From positions 163,431,866-163,495,865 of the forward strand of contig CM077147.1 in NCBI GenBank assembly GCA_039583875.1: a stretch of 64,000 nt of DNA. Reading direction: 5' to 3'. The stretch is from Platanthera guangdongensis. Taxonomy: Eukaryota > Streptophyta > Magnoliopsida > Asparagales > Orchidaceae. Every line of letters starts with the position of its first letter. Position 1 is the stretch's first letter. The position numbers and the translations under genes are program-made. The notes beneath the pieces were generated by a model. The model was given only the letters and a program-made list of their open reading frames with translations. It had not been told where the DNA came from and did not search any database. Of this stretch, positions 10,920 through 22,475 are shown piece after piece.

Positions 10920-11895
10920 ATCTTGAAAGTATCAAACCAAAAACCTCACAAACAATGAGCAGCATCTAGCAATGCATCATTGCTCCCCAAGCAATAAGAG
11001 TTTATAACTCATAAGCCTTTATGACCAATGTATCAGCCTTGTCTTTGTCCCTTTGTCCCTTACATCCGGAAAGAACTGGAGGCATGGACCGTGTCACCCT
11101 CGTAATAGCTCAATCCAAGTTTCTTGATCCAGGACGGACTTCCAGAGAATGGTGAGTCCAATATCACATATTGACTCAACCAAGCATGGCCATGCATTTC
11201 TCAGTCCAGTTCCATCAAGGGGCCCATGGATGCAACTCCTGTCATACAGAAGGACAAATCCCATATCTGCTCACACACAAACACCCAAATGATTCGTAAC
11301 ATGCCCAACAACCACCCTTATCATCAACCTTTCTCAAGAAAGACTTTAGATGCCATCAAAGCAACCTCTTCCTCACTTGATGAATGCTGTGACTTCAGGT
11401 CAAAGGACCACAACACCATTGTCAATTGAGACCTACTCGTGACACTATTGGATGACAATCCACAGAGTAGTCTCAGGTTGGGTCTGTCCAGTACAACTTG
11501 TTCACTAACAAGTACCCACGTGATGACTTGATATCACAATATCATGACCTGTGAGAACCGGTCATCAGTCAACACACGTGCTAGCCTTCATGTACCATCA
11601 TCACCCTTAGCTTCTATGATGATACTCGACCAAGGACATTTAAGAATGAAGCTTCAAATAAATCATAGGCTCTCATATTCAAGTCACGTACTTGATGTCC
11701 CATGGAAGCGAACATTCTAAGGATATCTATTATGTTAACATTTAACTATCATATAGAAAAATTCATAATAAAAGAACTTGCCATTAATTGTAAGAGAAAA
11801 ACTAGGTACAATGTTCATCATATGAACAAATGGCCAACAAAATACAAGTTTACATGCAATCCACAAGATTCTCACTAGAGTTGATCATTTAGGTA
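10920..11895 (-). other. C1 3' non-coding region, no gene
   Basis: About 980 bp lie between the end of pol and the PPT. I see no conserved domain on either strand; the 67-codon plus-strand frame at 11226 has no support. A non-coding stretch of this length is longer than most Copia elements carry. Confidence 0.6.
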
Positions 11896-14800
11896 TCATA
11901 TACCCATCGATCTAGTATGACCATCATGCTTTCTCTGCGCGAGAGGCTTTGTCAGTGGATCCGCAATATTCTCCTCAGTCGGCACTCTACAAATGTTTAC
12001 ATCTCCTCGTTCGACAATCTCACGAATAAGATGAAACCGCCGAAGTATGTGCTTGGAGCGCTGATGGGATCTATGTTCCTTAGATTGTGCAATTGCACCA
12101 TTGTTATCACAGTAGAGAACTACGGGACCAATAATGCTAGGAACTACATCAAGCTCGCCGATGAATTTCCTAATCCATACAGCCTCCTTCGCCGCATTAG
12201 CTGCGGCGATATACTCGGCCTCTGTTGTAGAATCAGCAACTGTCTCTTACTTGGAACTCTTCCAGCTCACAGCTCCTCCATTCAGGCAAAACACAAAACC
12301 TGACTGAGACTTGGAGTCGTCTCTATCAGTTTGGAAGCTAGCATCCGTGTAACCACTTACAACGAGCTCTTCCTCTCCACCATACACCAAGAACGCATCC
12401 TTAGTCCTTCTCAAGTACTTCAGGACATTCTTGACTGCAATCCAGTGACACTCACCGGGGTCTGACTGATACCTGCTAGTCATGCTCAAAGAAAATGAGA
12501 CATCGGGTCGAGTACATAACATCGCGTACATGATTGATCCAATTACTGAAGCATATGGAATCAACTTCATGCGGTCCTTATCTTCACAAGACTTCGGACA
12601 CTGGTCCTTAGAAAGATTTACACCATGAGACATGGGCAAAAATCCTTTCTTGGACTCAAGCATGTTGAAACGCTTCAACACCTTTTCGATGTACGTACTC
12701 TGGGTCAAACCCAGCAACTTCTTCGATCTATCTCTATAGATCTTAATACCAAGTATATAAGTCGCTTCACCCAAATCCTTCATTGAAAAGCAGTTCCCTA
12801 GGTTGTTCTTAACAACTCTCAGGGTAGGAATGTCATTCCCAATCAACAGTATGTCATCTACATACAATATCAGGAAGACAACAATGCTCCCACTGATTCG
12901 CTTATAAACACAAGGCTCATCTTCATTCTTGATGAAACCAAACTCTTTGATTTTCTCATCAAAATGAAGATTCCAACTTCGAGAGGCCTGTTTCAGTCCA
13001 TAGATGGACTTATTCAGCTTGCATATTTTAGTGGCGTCATCTGGGGATACAAAACCCTCGGGTTGTGTCATATACACTTCCTCAAGGAGGTTTCCATTAA
13101 GGAAAGTCGTTTTGACATCCATCTGCCAGATCTCATAGTCATAATACGCAGCAATAGCAAGCAATATCCTAATGGACTTTACCATGACAACAGGGGAAAA
13201 AGTCTCATCATAGTCAATACCATGAATTTGCTTGAAACCCTTAGCCACCAGTCGCCCTTTGAATGTCTGTACATTCCGATCCATGTCGGTCTTCTTCTTG
13301 AAGACCCACTTGCACCCTATGGGTCGTACCCCTTCAGGTGGTTCCACCAAGTTCCAAACTTGGTTTGCATACATGGAGTCCTTTTCGGATTTCATAGCCT
13401 CAAGCCATTTATCGAAGTCCGGTCCATTCATAGCCTCTTGGTAGGTTGCTGGTTCATCATCATGATCCATAAGCAACACATTACCTATTTGAGACACGAG
13501 AAATCCATATCTCTCAGGCTCAAACCTCGGTCTACCAGATCTACGTAGGACTTGTGTTCCCTGAGCAGGTTCTCTAGCTACAACATCTTGTAGTCCTGTC
13601 TCAGAATCCAATTCCTGTTCATTCACTACATGTGGTTCTTGAACTTCTTCAAGCTCTACCTTTTCAGTCTTTCTTGATAAGAACTCTTTCTCCAAGAAGA
13701 CACCAGTCCTTGCGACAAACACTTTGCCCTCAGACAGTAGGTAAAAGTAATACCCTTTCGTTTCCTTAGGATATCCCACCAGATAACATTTATCCGATTT
13801 GGGTTCCAGCTTGTCAGGCATTTGACGTCTCACGTATGCCTCACAGCCCCAAATGTTAATGAACGACATGCTAGGACGTTTCCCAGTCCATATCTCATAT
13901 GGTTTCTTCAGAACCGTTTTCGTTGGAGCGCGATTCAATGTCATTGCAGCAGTCTCTAAAGCAAAACCCCAAAAGGAAACAGGCAAGTCTGCATGACTCA
14001 TCATCGAACGTACCATGTCTAATAGATTACGATTTCTCCTCTCAGACACACCATTATGTTGTGGTGTTCTAGGTGGAGTGAGCTGTGATACAATACCACA
14101 CTCTTTCAGATGATCACGGAACTCATGACTCAGGTATTCGCCACCTCGATCAGATCGGAGTGCTTTAACCCTTTTACCCAACTGGTTTTCTACTTCATTC
14201 TTGAACTCTTTGAACTTTTCAAAGGTCTCGGATTTGCACTTCATAAGATACACATATCCGTATCTACTGAAATCATCAGTAAATGTAACAAAGTAGAAAT
14301 ACCCACCTCTAGCCATGGAGCTCATGGGTCCGCATACATCACTATGTACAACACCCAAGAGATCCTCAGCCCTCTCGGTATAACCAGTGAAAGGAGCTTT
14401 AGTCATTTTGCCTAACAAACAAGATTCGCATCGCTCAAATGATTCATAATCAAATGAGTCCAAAAGTCCATCTCTATGGAGTTTGGATATGTGCTTCTCG
14501 TTGATATGGCCCAAACGACAATGCCAGAGAAATGTAGGGTTCGAGTCATTTGTTCTTAGTCTTTTATTTTTTTCTACATTACAGATCAGATGGTCCAAGT
14601 TCAAAACATAAAGACCATTAAACAATTGGGCTACAGCATAACAAACATCATTCTTAAATATAGAACAATAGTTGTTCTTAATTATAAAAGAAAATCCAAT
14701 CATGTCCAAACATGAAATAGATATAATGTTTCTAGTTATGGCCGGAACAAAATAGCAATTATCTAGTTCTATTACAAGCCCACTAGGCAAAGAAAGACGG

Positions 14801-15834
14801 TAAACCCCTACGGCTACAGCAGCAACTCTTGCTCCATTGCCGACGCGGAGGTCCACCTCCCCTTTACTCAGCAATCTTCTCCTTTCCAGTTCCTGCACAT
14901 TTGTACAAATGTGAGAACCACGTCCGGTATCCACTACCCAAGATGAAGGATCAGAAAGGTTTATCTCTATAACGTGAATATTTGAAGCGGAAGTCATACC
15001 TCCCTTCTTTTTCTGCAGACCTTCAATGTACGAAGGACAGTTCCTCCTCCAATGACCAGCCTTGCCACAGTGGTGGCATTTCCCTTCCTTCACCGTGCTT
15101 TTCTTTTTCATCAGTGCAGAAAACTTGGGCTCAATGTATGACTTAGGTCCCACCTTCATCTTCTTAGCGCCCTTGGCCTTGCCCTTGCCCTTATGCACCA
15201 TCAGTATGGGGCTGGCAGGCTTGGCCTTCTTCATATTGATTTCGGCAGTTCTCAACATGCCTAGGAGTTCGGGCAGTGTCTTGTCTATTTCATTCATGTT
15301 GTAGTTCAAGACGAACTGCTCATAACTGTCCGGCAATGATTGCAGGATCAGATCTATGGCCAACTCTTGACCAAGAGGAAAACCCAGCCTTTCAAGGTTC
15401 TCTATATACCCAATCATCTTGAGTACGTGAGTTCCTACTGAGTCTCGAACTCCCATCTTGCACTGAAACAACGCTTTTGTGACGTCGAACCTCTCTTGAT
15501 GAGCCTGCCCTTGAAAAATTTTCTTGAGATGCTCGTCAATCTCCTTGCACACCATGCTCTCATGTTGCTTCTGAAGCTCAGAGTTCATAGTGGCAAGCAT
15601 AAGGCATTCGACATCTAAAGCATCATCAGTATACTTCTTATAAGTATCCTACTCAGCACGGGAAGAGTTCCCGGTCGGCACCTCGGGGGCTTCTTCTTCC
15701 AAGACATAGAGCTTTCGCTCTTGCCTGAGAACAATTCTCAGGTTTCTATACCAGTCCATGTAATTTGTCCCACTGAGCTTATCCTTCTCAAGGATGGCTC
15801 TCAGAGACAAAGTGGAGTGTGAAACACTTGCCAT
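11896..15834 (-). pseudogene. gag-pol: gag-pol polyprotein of C1, nearly intact (two nonsense codons)
   Basis: A single frame of 1,312 codons encodes all functions needed for retrotransposition. From the N-terminus: Gag; CCHC zinc knuckle (C-X2-C-X4-H-X4-C) at residues 253-266; protease DTG at about 302; integrase with an HHCC finger and catalytic Asp, Asp and Glu in HSDVCGP, SDRGGEY and VSERRNR; RT with MDVKTTFLNG and YVDD at residues 991-994 (12853-12864); and RNase H with GYTDASF and a conserved tail to the TGA at 11896-11898. Two stops break it: TAG at codon 62 (15649-15651) and TAA at codon 1196 (12247-12249, inside RNase H, where related proteins have Gln). The frame is otherwise open, which fits the young LTR age. 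The ATG at 15834 was chosen because the gag start resembles those of related polyproteins. Confidence 0.92.
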
Positions 15835-16793
15835 GGAATTCTACAAGAATTTATGCATAATAAAATCAGTACCAAAATTTCAAATACAATTTATTTTAAT
15901 TTGGACTTCAATTAAAAACACTCCCACTATTTTATTCGAAATGATAGCCCTCACTAACAATTCGGAGAGTTCATGCGAGCTACTCTCTTAGTGGACAAGA
16001 TCCGTATTTCACCAACACAATGAGTTAGCTTTGGCTTTCCTCTCACGATGCGGTTATTTAGGGAGGCAATGCTTGCCAATTGCATCCTCATGCAATTCTT
16101 GTATGGTTGGTGAATATCTCCTTATTCGCATCCATCATATGGTGCATGCCAACCCTATGCCTCTAGGCACTCAACCTTTGAGGTGACCTAGTTAAGCTGG
16201 ACCCGATGTCGACAGTGGGATATCACAATTATCCGCTCGCACCCTTACCAAGATAGATTAATGCACCTTGCTTTGGCAAGCCCACACTTCATCGATCGAG
16301 GCAGGAAGAGTGTCATCCATCGGAAGGCATCCGAACACTTAATATTTGATGAAGGGATTTTAATTATAGGTTAACAGTTAACCATGATCAACATTTGATC
16401 AACGTGCACATCCAAAGAAAAGCAATTCTCCTAAAACCATATGCATCCCTTATGTGCACAACCTGACACCATCAACATTTGATAGAAGGAAAGGCTAAAT
16501 GTGAACATCCGGAAACTTCCAAATCCTCAGATTTACATACATTGGACAAAGACAACTCAACTTAAAGCAGTAGACAAGCTCATCTCTCTATGTTGGATTC
16601 AAAATCCAAAACAAACTCGAGGGATGGTTACTGCTAAGGAGACTGCAATTTCTAACAATTAGAAATTACCACGAAATTCCAGAAGTTCTTGGTGGGGTAC
16701 CAAGACTAAATCTAGACATTTAGAACACTTCTAAATCCCTAGGTTTACACGCACTGGAATAACAAAACTTCCAATACAACGATCATGACCGGA
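15835..16793 (-). other. C1 5' leader, no gene
   Basis: About 960 bp between PBS and gag. I see no domain on either strand and no array of the kind found in the LTR. Confidence 0.6.
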
Positions 16794-16810
16794 ACCTGGC
16801 TCTGATACCA
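16794..16810 (-). other. Primer binding site of C1
   Basis: The minus strand reads TGGTATCAGAGCCAGGT one base from the 5' LTR. It is complementary to the 3' end of plant initiator-Met tRNA over its full length. Confidence 0.92.
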
Positions 16811-17324
16811 CTGTTGGGATTTCTCTATGAGGATGGCACAACGCTTGTGCACGCAGCGGAAGAATACATCAAGAAAACCCAAAAGAGATGGGATCGGGCC
16901 ATGATAGTTGAATCAAGAAGTTAACATATAACTAGGCAAAAATTACCTCGGTGGCGTTGAGTCACAACTCAACGGAGATGCTCCAAGCTTTGCCTTCTTG
17001 CTAATGGCGAGTTCTACGTGAAATAATATTCACGTCTCTGCAGAAATCCACACGAGCGGGAGAACGCCGATCTTTCCGTCGCATGGAAAATCGGGAAGGA
17101 GAAAGACCGCACCTTGCTATTCCACGGACTGCTAGGTCCGCGCCAAGAAAAGCAACACCAGCGACGATCGCCGGAGAGGAGGTGGTCGACGGAGCGAGCA
17201 CGGCGGCGGAACCCTTCCGTCGACGGGATTCTGGATCGGCGGAACGAAGGGCGGAACGGCTTCCGTTGATTTCGGTCGGCTGCCAAAAGCTTAAAGCATA
17301 AATCCCGAAAACCCTAAGTGTCCC

Positions 17325-17331
17325 TTTTATA
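17325..17331 (-). promoter_or_regulatory. TATA box of C1 promoter
   Basis: TATAAAA on the minus strand, 66 bp downstream (element sense) of the TCGA dyad array, with the transcript running toward 16812. Confidence 0.75.
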
Positions 17332-17396
17332 CCGAAGGCATAAATAGACTTAGGAATTTCGCTATCCGCAGACCACCCAGAAATAGGGTTCCAGAA

Positions 17397-17707
17397 TCGG
17401 CGAGTATCAGTCGGCGAGAATCGGCGACAATCGGCGAGAATCGGCGAGCAGATTCAGCGAGAATCAGTCGGCGAGTAACACCTAGGATCGGCGAGAATCA
17501 GAGTACAATACTCGACGATTCTCGCCGAACGCGGGGTGGACTATACTCGTCGACCGTCGACCTGCGGTCGACGATTCTCGTCGATCGTCGAGAATCAGAG
17601 TAACGATTCTCGTCGATCGGCGAGAATCAGAGAACCATTCTCGACGATTCTCGTCGATCGGCGAGAATCAGAGAACCATTCTCGACGATCCTCGTCGACC
17701 CTCGGTC
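17397..17707. repeat. TCGA/TCGGCGAGAATC dyad array in C1 5' LTR
   Basis: Same array as 10375-10682, nearly unchanged. It lies upstream of the TATA box where enhancer-type repeats of Copia promoters usually lie. Confidence 0.9.
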
Positions 17708-17932
17708 GACTATTCTTACCAGTCCTTCAAGGCAACATTTGCCCAACCTGATGATCCTTTAAGGCAACACCTTGCCCATAACCCCATTCAAGTCGGTGAT
17801 TGGTAACCTTTACCAACACAGTCAATTATCCAACTTCTCCACATCTCTTATGTGCGACCCTGCAGGCTCATATCACGTTGGCAGTGAGATTACATGTTTG
17901 ACCACTTCCAGATCACCATGGTAACTCCAACA

Positions 17933-19077
17933 GGGTGTCCACCTGTGAAGCGAGTAACAGGAAGTACTGGCATGATAGCCAGGAAGGACCCCTGACATTT
18001 GTGCTTGTGCGGTGTCCACCTGTGGAGAGAGTCACAGGAGGTACTGGGAGGCCCAGGAAAGACCCGATGTTGTTCTAAGGAAATGGGTATCGAGAAATAC
18101 CCATGCTTGAATGCCAAGAACAGGATTGGTGAGACCAACCCGCGCCTTTAATATAGCCATGAGTACGCTGTACTCGGAGAAGGCAAGGCGATTTGAGCAA
18201 CGGGGGGTGGAGGATCCGACCTGCGCTATGTCCGTCCGACGTGAGACCAAAAGGTGCGGTCTGTTGGAGCGCATAACAAGAGTCTTCGGCCTGCGCGCCA
18301 TGACACAATGGAGGGCTACGGGCCATCCCGGTGTAGGAAGACTAACTCCGGCTACACTCCATGGAGTAAATGCTCAAGAGATTTACCGTTGGGTTGTGAC
18401 CCTAATACGGTGGTGGGCAAGAGCTTTGCCAGAACACCAAGAATGTGCCCTGAGTGCACGGACCGTTGGGCCGGGTGGTGAACGGTTATGATGGCTTGTG
18501 TGCGTGAAAGCACATTGTGATGATATATTACCATACTTGTGATCTGATATGCCTGCAGGGAAGAATACCGCTGCCCCGAGAGAAGGGGTAGGGTCGTTAT
18601 AATTTGGTTAGCTGAACGCTGACAGTTGCTTTTATTTGCCACTGTTGGGTGGATTGTCCCTGTATAGGTGCTGGAGAGCCGAGCGGGACGCATAGAGGTT
18701 GATGTTCCTGCTGTTGTTGCTGCTACTATTGTTAGCCCTCGAAGGCTATTTGGAAATGTTGTGTGTTTTCTTTAATTGTGGCCGGCCTGTGCGCCAATCT
18801 GTTTAGGCCACTGTTTGAAAGCCATGGAAGGCCATAAGGCCAACTCTTTTCACTTGTTGTAAGATATTCCTATATCGTATAAAATGTGGAGTTTTATGTT
18901 TGGACATTCATGAGGAGTTCCAGTTGTAGTCTAGGCTTCCGCTAGAATGATTTGTGATAGATGCGATGCGCTACTCTGATATCATCCTGTACCTACACCG
19001 CCTGTTTTGTGCTATATACTGTGGGGCCCCGGGTGGACCTTCTAGAATATACCATAGGAACGGATGTGGTTGCTACA
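17933..19077 (+). repeat. 3' LTR of G1, second part
   Basis: Resumes with the duplicated GGGTG, matches 2363-3502 of the 5' LTR and ends GTTGCTACA. The target duplication AAATA follows at 19078-19082. A TATAAAA copy lies at 18878-18884. Confidence 0.95.
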
Positions 19078-19215
19078 AAATATGCCGTTTTACTTTATTT
19101 TTGTTATTTTTGTTTATTTTTCTTTATAAAAATGTTTCTTTTTTGTAAATAATGTTCTAACTTACTCTATTTTGATTTCCTAAAAATTTCAGGAAAAGTC
19201 AACTTTTGCATAGTA

Positions 19216-19880
19216 CACGCCCGTGTACTATTGATCACGCCCGTGACCAGGGCGTGATACATCAAATTCCCGAGAAATGAACAATTTTTGAAGAAATATC
19301 TTGAAATTCCCGGGCACACGCCCGTGACATGACCCGTATCCAGCGCTCGTCGATTCTCTGCTCGACGAAATGTTCAGCCCGCTGATTGTCGTTCGACGAT
19401 CTCGCGCTCGACGATTTCCGATTGACGTGTTAAGCTTGACTTTCCGTTCGACGATTCTCTAGCAGCTCGACAATTTTTCAACTCGACATTTTCCGCTCGA
19501 CGTTTGTCGAGTGTCGACACCAACCGACACGCCCGGCGTCACGCCCGTGACCTGGGGCGTGACTCCTCTTCCCGCTCGACGATTTTGCCGCTCGATGACT
19601 TTCCGCTCGACGATCGTCGAACCCCCGACATGCCCAGAGTCATGCTGTGACCTAGGGGCGTGACTTATCCACCTGGATGACAAGACCCGAGCGACTACTT
19701 TTGACTCACCGCGCCCAGATCCACCTCCTCGACACGCCCGGTCACATGCCCGTGACCTGGGGCGTGACCGCTGCGTGACCGACACGTGTCCTGCCCGAAG
19801 TCCACTTTCCCGTCAAATCTCCAGCCGCATTTTGTACAGTGCTGACATGCCCCCCTACACGCCCATGTCAGAGGGCGTGT
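19216..19880. repeat. CACGCCCGTG and TCGACGA dyad array in T0 LTR
   Basis: CACGCCCGTGACC-type words (reverse complement of the CACGGGCGTG core of the G1 array) alternate with CGCTCGACGATTTTC-type words. TCGACGATCGTCGA at 19607-19620 is a 14-bp palindrome also contained in the G1 LTR. T0 and G1 are different lineages. Confidence 0.85.
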
Positions 19881-20567
19881 TCTTCAATTTTTTTGTCGAT
19901 AAATTTAAGTTCTCTGCTTGAGTTCTTGTTCCCCTTTTTGATCCATTTTGTATAGGTGTTGTGCTGCGTAGATGAATTCCAATGCCATGTAAGGGATTTT
20001 CTCCCCCTTTCCTTAGTTTTTATTTTTGTTCCTCTGTAACCCGTGTTTTTACTTAATAAAATGTTTTTTTCCTCTTTATATGGTTTGGGAATGAATCTAA
20101 GTAACACACCTTATGCAAACTTATTTGCTTTTGTTTTTAACTTTGTTTTTCGTTCTTTTCTAAGAGTGTGTGTGTGTATGAGTTTAAATTAGTTTTATTG
20201 CTTTCATAATCTTCATAATTTTCATAGTTTAGCTTTTCCGTTCATATCATGTCCATCCTTATGAGTTTATAAAACGTTTTAAAAGTGTTTTTTTATCTTT
20301 TTCTCTAGTTTTGTTCGTTTTTATCCGTAAAACGTTTTACTCCTTTTAACTTTATTATCACTTTTCTAGCATTTTTATAAAATCATAAGAATGGAAATTT
20401 AGTTGTTTTAATTTTTCATGCACTATGATTTTCATTTAAAACTTTTGTCTGTTTAATTTTTTCGACTTCTTTTTATGCATTTCAACCGCATTCTAGCGGT
20501 ATAAATGTAGTTGTTTTAATTTTTAGATAACGTAGTTTTTCTCATTTTTTATGTATGCGCATTTATT

Positions 20568-20950
20568 TCCGCCTACTCGTTAAGAGTTAAATGGCGCATT
20601 GTTTTACTTTATTCAAGTAGAGTGCGTGTGTTTTACTTTTCTGCAGTGTGGAGTGTGTTTTACTTTCTGTAGAGTGAGTGCATTTATTTAGTCCTACTCG
20701 TTTGAGTAGGACCCGCATTGATTTTCTCCTTCTCATTTGAGTAGGATTTGTGTGCGTGCGTATTTAATTTCATGTCAAGAGTGTGTGTGCGTGAGTTTTA
20801 CTTTATGTAGAGTGTGTGCGTGCGTTGCATTTATTTTGTCCTACTCGTTTGAGTAGGACTCTCTTTCATTTCTCCCGCCCACGCATTTGCGCCGGGACTC
20901 GCACTTTACTGCTTTCATTTCAGTCATACTCGTTTGAGTAGGACTTGCAA
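20568..20950. repeat. Dispersed CTACTCGTTTGAGTAGGA dyads in T0
   Basis: CCTACTCG-TTTGAGTAGGA occurs near 20691, 20841 and 20925, with partial copies at 20570 and 20740. Each copy is a short inverted repeat (CTACTC/GAGTAG). They are separated by GTGTGCG-rich and T-rich low-complexity DNA. Confidence 0.7.
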
Positions 20951-21917
20951 TTTTCTGCTTTATTTCCTGCTTTATTTTCCTGCTTTCATTTTATCGCTTT
21001 CATTTACTGCTTTCTTTATTGCTTTCACCGCTGCCGTCCCCATTCTGATGAGTGGCTAACCGTTCTTAGCCCTCAGTATCGAAGAGCATTGAGACAAATA
21101 AAATAGCTTTAAATAATTAAAGTTCCTTATTTTCTAATTAATTAAAATTACTTAAGATTTGCCTAGGGTTTACGACGCGTAGGACTACATAATCGATGTG
21201 TGGGCCCTATTTTTGTAGTCCATATGCTAGCTAGCCGAGAGGCCGTGCATATGGACCGATCACCCCTTGGCAAAGAGAGTTCCGCACTAACCGCCGAGAG
21301 AGGAGGCACGCCAACTCTACCGGATTGGGTTCCCCACCCAATAGCGGGGTTCTTAGCGTAATGCGGGCGTTAAGAGGAATCCTTCGTCGGACGAGAGCCC
21401 GGTCGAATAGTCTTAGCGTTCTGGTGAGCGATAGCCCAATAGCTAGGTGAGCTCATTTTAGTGAAACCTCCACGGCCAAGTCTCCGCCTTAATTGATTTA
21501 AAAATTAGGATCTCTGTTTATTCAAAGTTTATTTTAGTTCAAATTTTATTCGATTCCGTCGCGCTAAGCTCATCATCGGCTTCCCATTTAATGCTTTCAT
21601 TTTCTATCATTTTTATTATATATATAAAAAAAACCCGACAAGTTAATTGTCGGTAAAATAATAGTCCCCTCCAGGGAAGAGTGGAAATAATCGAACTGAC
21701 CCCGAGAACAATACGACCTCTATATTCCACCCGGAATATCCTGTGCTGCTTATGATAGGTGCACTTGCCTCCTTTCATTAAAACTCGATCTAACCCATTT
21801 TATATCCAAATAAATAAATACACGTGCCTCGTTTTCTAAATAAAACCACTTCCACTTTACTTAAATAAAACCGCCGGGTCGCCGCATGACCGTAAATATT
21901 TTTGGAGTTTTAACCAA

Positions 21918-22085
21918 TCACATAGCAATCTTGATTCTTTGAGTCATAAATTTCTTCAGATTCTGATCATTAAACAACTTCAGTATTTCCACAAATATTG
22001 CGTCAGAGTGTTGGAAAGAATCGAAATCAATATCGAAACCCATATCAAATTTCATGGTGGAGAGAGCGCTTGCTGGAATCGCCAT
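21918..22085 (-). pseudogene. Start of the extra downstream ORF of C2 (truncated)
   Basis: An open stretch of 55 codons starts with ATG at 22085 and ends at TGA 21918-21920. It stands at the same place as the downstream ORF of C3 (after RNase H, the TCGA array and a TATA-like box). The peptide is acidic and has no recognised domain. Assignment rests on position and layout; I cannot show sequence homology by eye. The element is truncated here, so most of the ORF is lost. Confidence 0.4.
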
Positions 22086-22160
22086 GAATGCACCTGCAAG
22101 AGAGAAACAAAGATCAAGTACAAAAGAACTGAAAGCGCGGGATGGAGGTCGAAGAAAACC

Positions 22161-22168
22161 TAGATATA
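22161..22168 (-). promoter_or_regulatory. TATA-like box between C2 array and downstream ORF
   Basis: The minus strand reads TATATCTA followed by GGTTTTC, matching in place and flank the TATAAATA-GGTTTTC of C3 (41091). It lies about 75 bp before the ATG at 22085. Confidence 0.4.
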
Positions 22169-22189
22169 GGATTTTCTGAATATGAACCG

Positions 22190-22470
22190 CCAGTCTCCGT
22201 TTGATGAAAAAAGAAAAGATCTTCGATCTGAGTTCGATGAAGTATTTTAATAGAAAATGAGTTCGTCAATCTCAGTCTGAAGAAGATGAATAAATCATCG
22301 ATCTCAGTTCGACGATAAATTCACTGAAGCGGGGATCGTCGATCTCCGTTCAATGAAAACTGTATCACTAAGAAGTGATCGTCGAACTCTGTTCGACGAA
22401 CTCTTCACGAGCAGTTCACAGATCGTCGATCTCCGTTCGACGAACTGTCAACAAATCGTTGACCACCGAC
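22190..22470. repeat. TCGA dyad array after pol in C2
   Basis: Repeated GATCGTCGATCTCCGTTCGACGAA-like units form TCGTCGA ... TCGACGA dyads. The array lies directly after the RNase H stop and before the TATA-like box and downstream ORF. Confidence 0.85.
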
Positions 22471-22475
22471 AAAAA

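Larger units (their letters stand above)
9787..17932 (-). mobile_element. C1: Copia-superfamily element, full length, inserted in the G1 3' LTR
   Basis: 8,146 bp, bounded by TGTTGGG...CTCCAACA and a GGGTG duplication, in reverse orientation. Both LTRs are exactly 1,121 bp and differ by roughly 20 substitutions by eye (about 2 %), so this is one of the younger insertions. It has an iMet PBS, one gag-pol frame with Copia order (PR-INT-RT-RH) and a PPT. Long non-coding stretches of about 1 kb lie on both sides of the ORF. The protein resembles TNT1-94-type Copia polyproteins; the exact lineage is not settled here. Confidence 0.95.
16812..17932 (-). repeat. C1 LTR, 5' copy (right on + strand)
   Basis: 1,121 bp, TGTTGGG...CCAACA, ends directly at the GGGTG duplication (17933-17937). 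Confidence 0.95.
998..19077 (+). mobile_element. G1: Ty3/gypsy Tekay/Del-like chromovirus, complete but split by C1
   Basis: A full-length LTR retrotransposon with 5' LTR (998-3502), PBS, gag, protease, RT, RNase H, integrase with a chromodomain-like tail, PPT and 3' LTR. Copia element C1 splits the 3' LTR. The 5-bp target duplication AAATA lies at 993-997 and 19078-19082, which fixes both ends. Without C1 the element is about 9.9 kb. The domain order PR-RT-RH-INT makes it Ty3/gypsy. The LTR size and the C-terminal tail fit Tekay/Del; lineage is by resemblance. The coding region has in-frame stops and one gag frameshift, so this copy cannot move by itself. Confidence 0.95.
19083..21780 (+). 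repeat. Rest of the Tat/Ogre-like LTR (T0); right edge approximate
   Basis: This continues the sequence cut at 997. It has an upstream AT-rich part, a GC-rich dyad array (19216-19880), a poly-T and low-complexity middle with GAGTAGGA repeats, and a unique part around 21060-21500. No coding potential is seen on either strand. A total of about 2.7 kb is normal for a Tat/Ogre LTR. The right edge is set where recognisable C2 sequence approaches and may be off by 100 bp or more. Confidence 0.4.

Noticed and set aside
12964..13548. 194-codon plus-strand frame in C1
   Set aside because: Antisense shadow of C1 RT.
16794..16810. tRNA-like matches at the PBS sites
   Set aside because: Only the 3' end complement of initiator-Met tRNA is present; these are primer sites, not tRNA genes.
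21640..21790. A primer binding site at the right end of T0
   Set aside because: I found no convincing complement to a plant tRNA 3' end, which is one reason T0 is taken as a 3' LTR; the right edge stays approximate.
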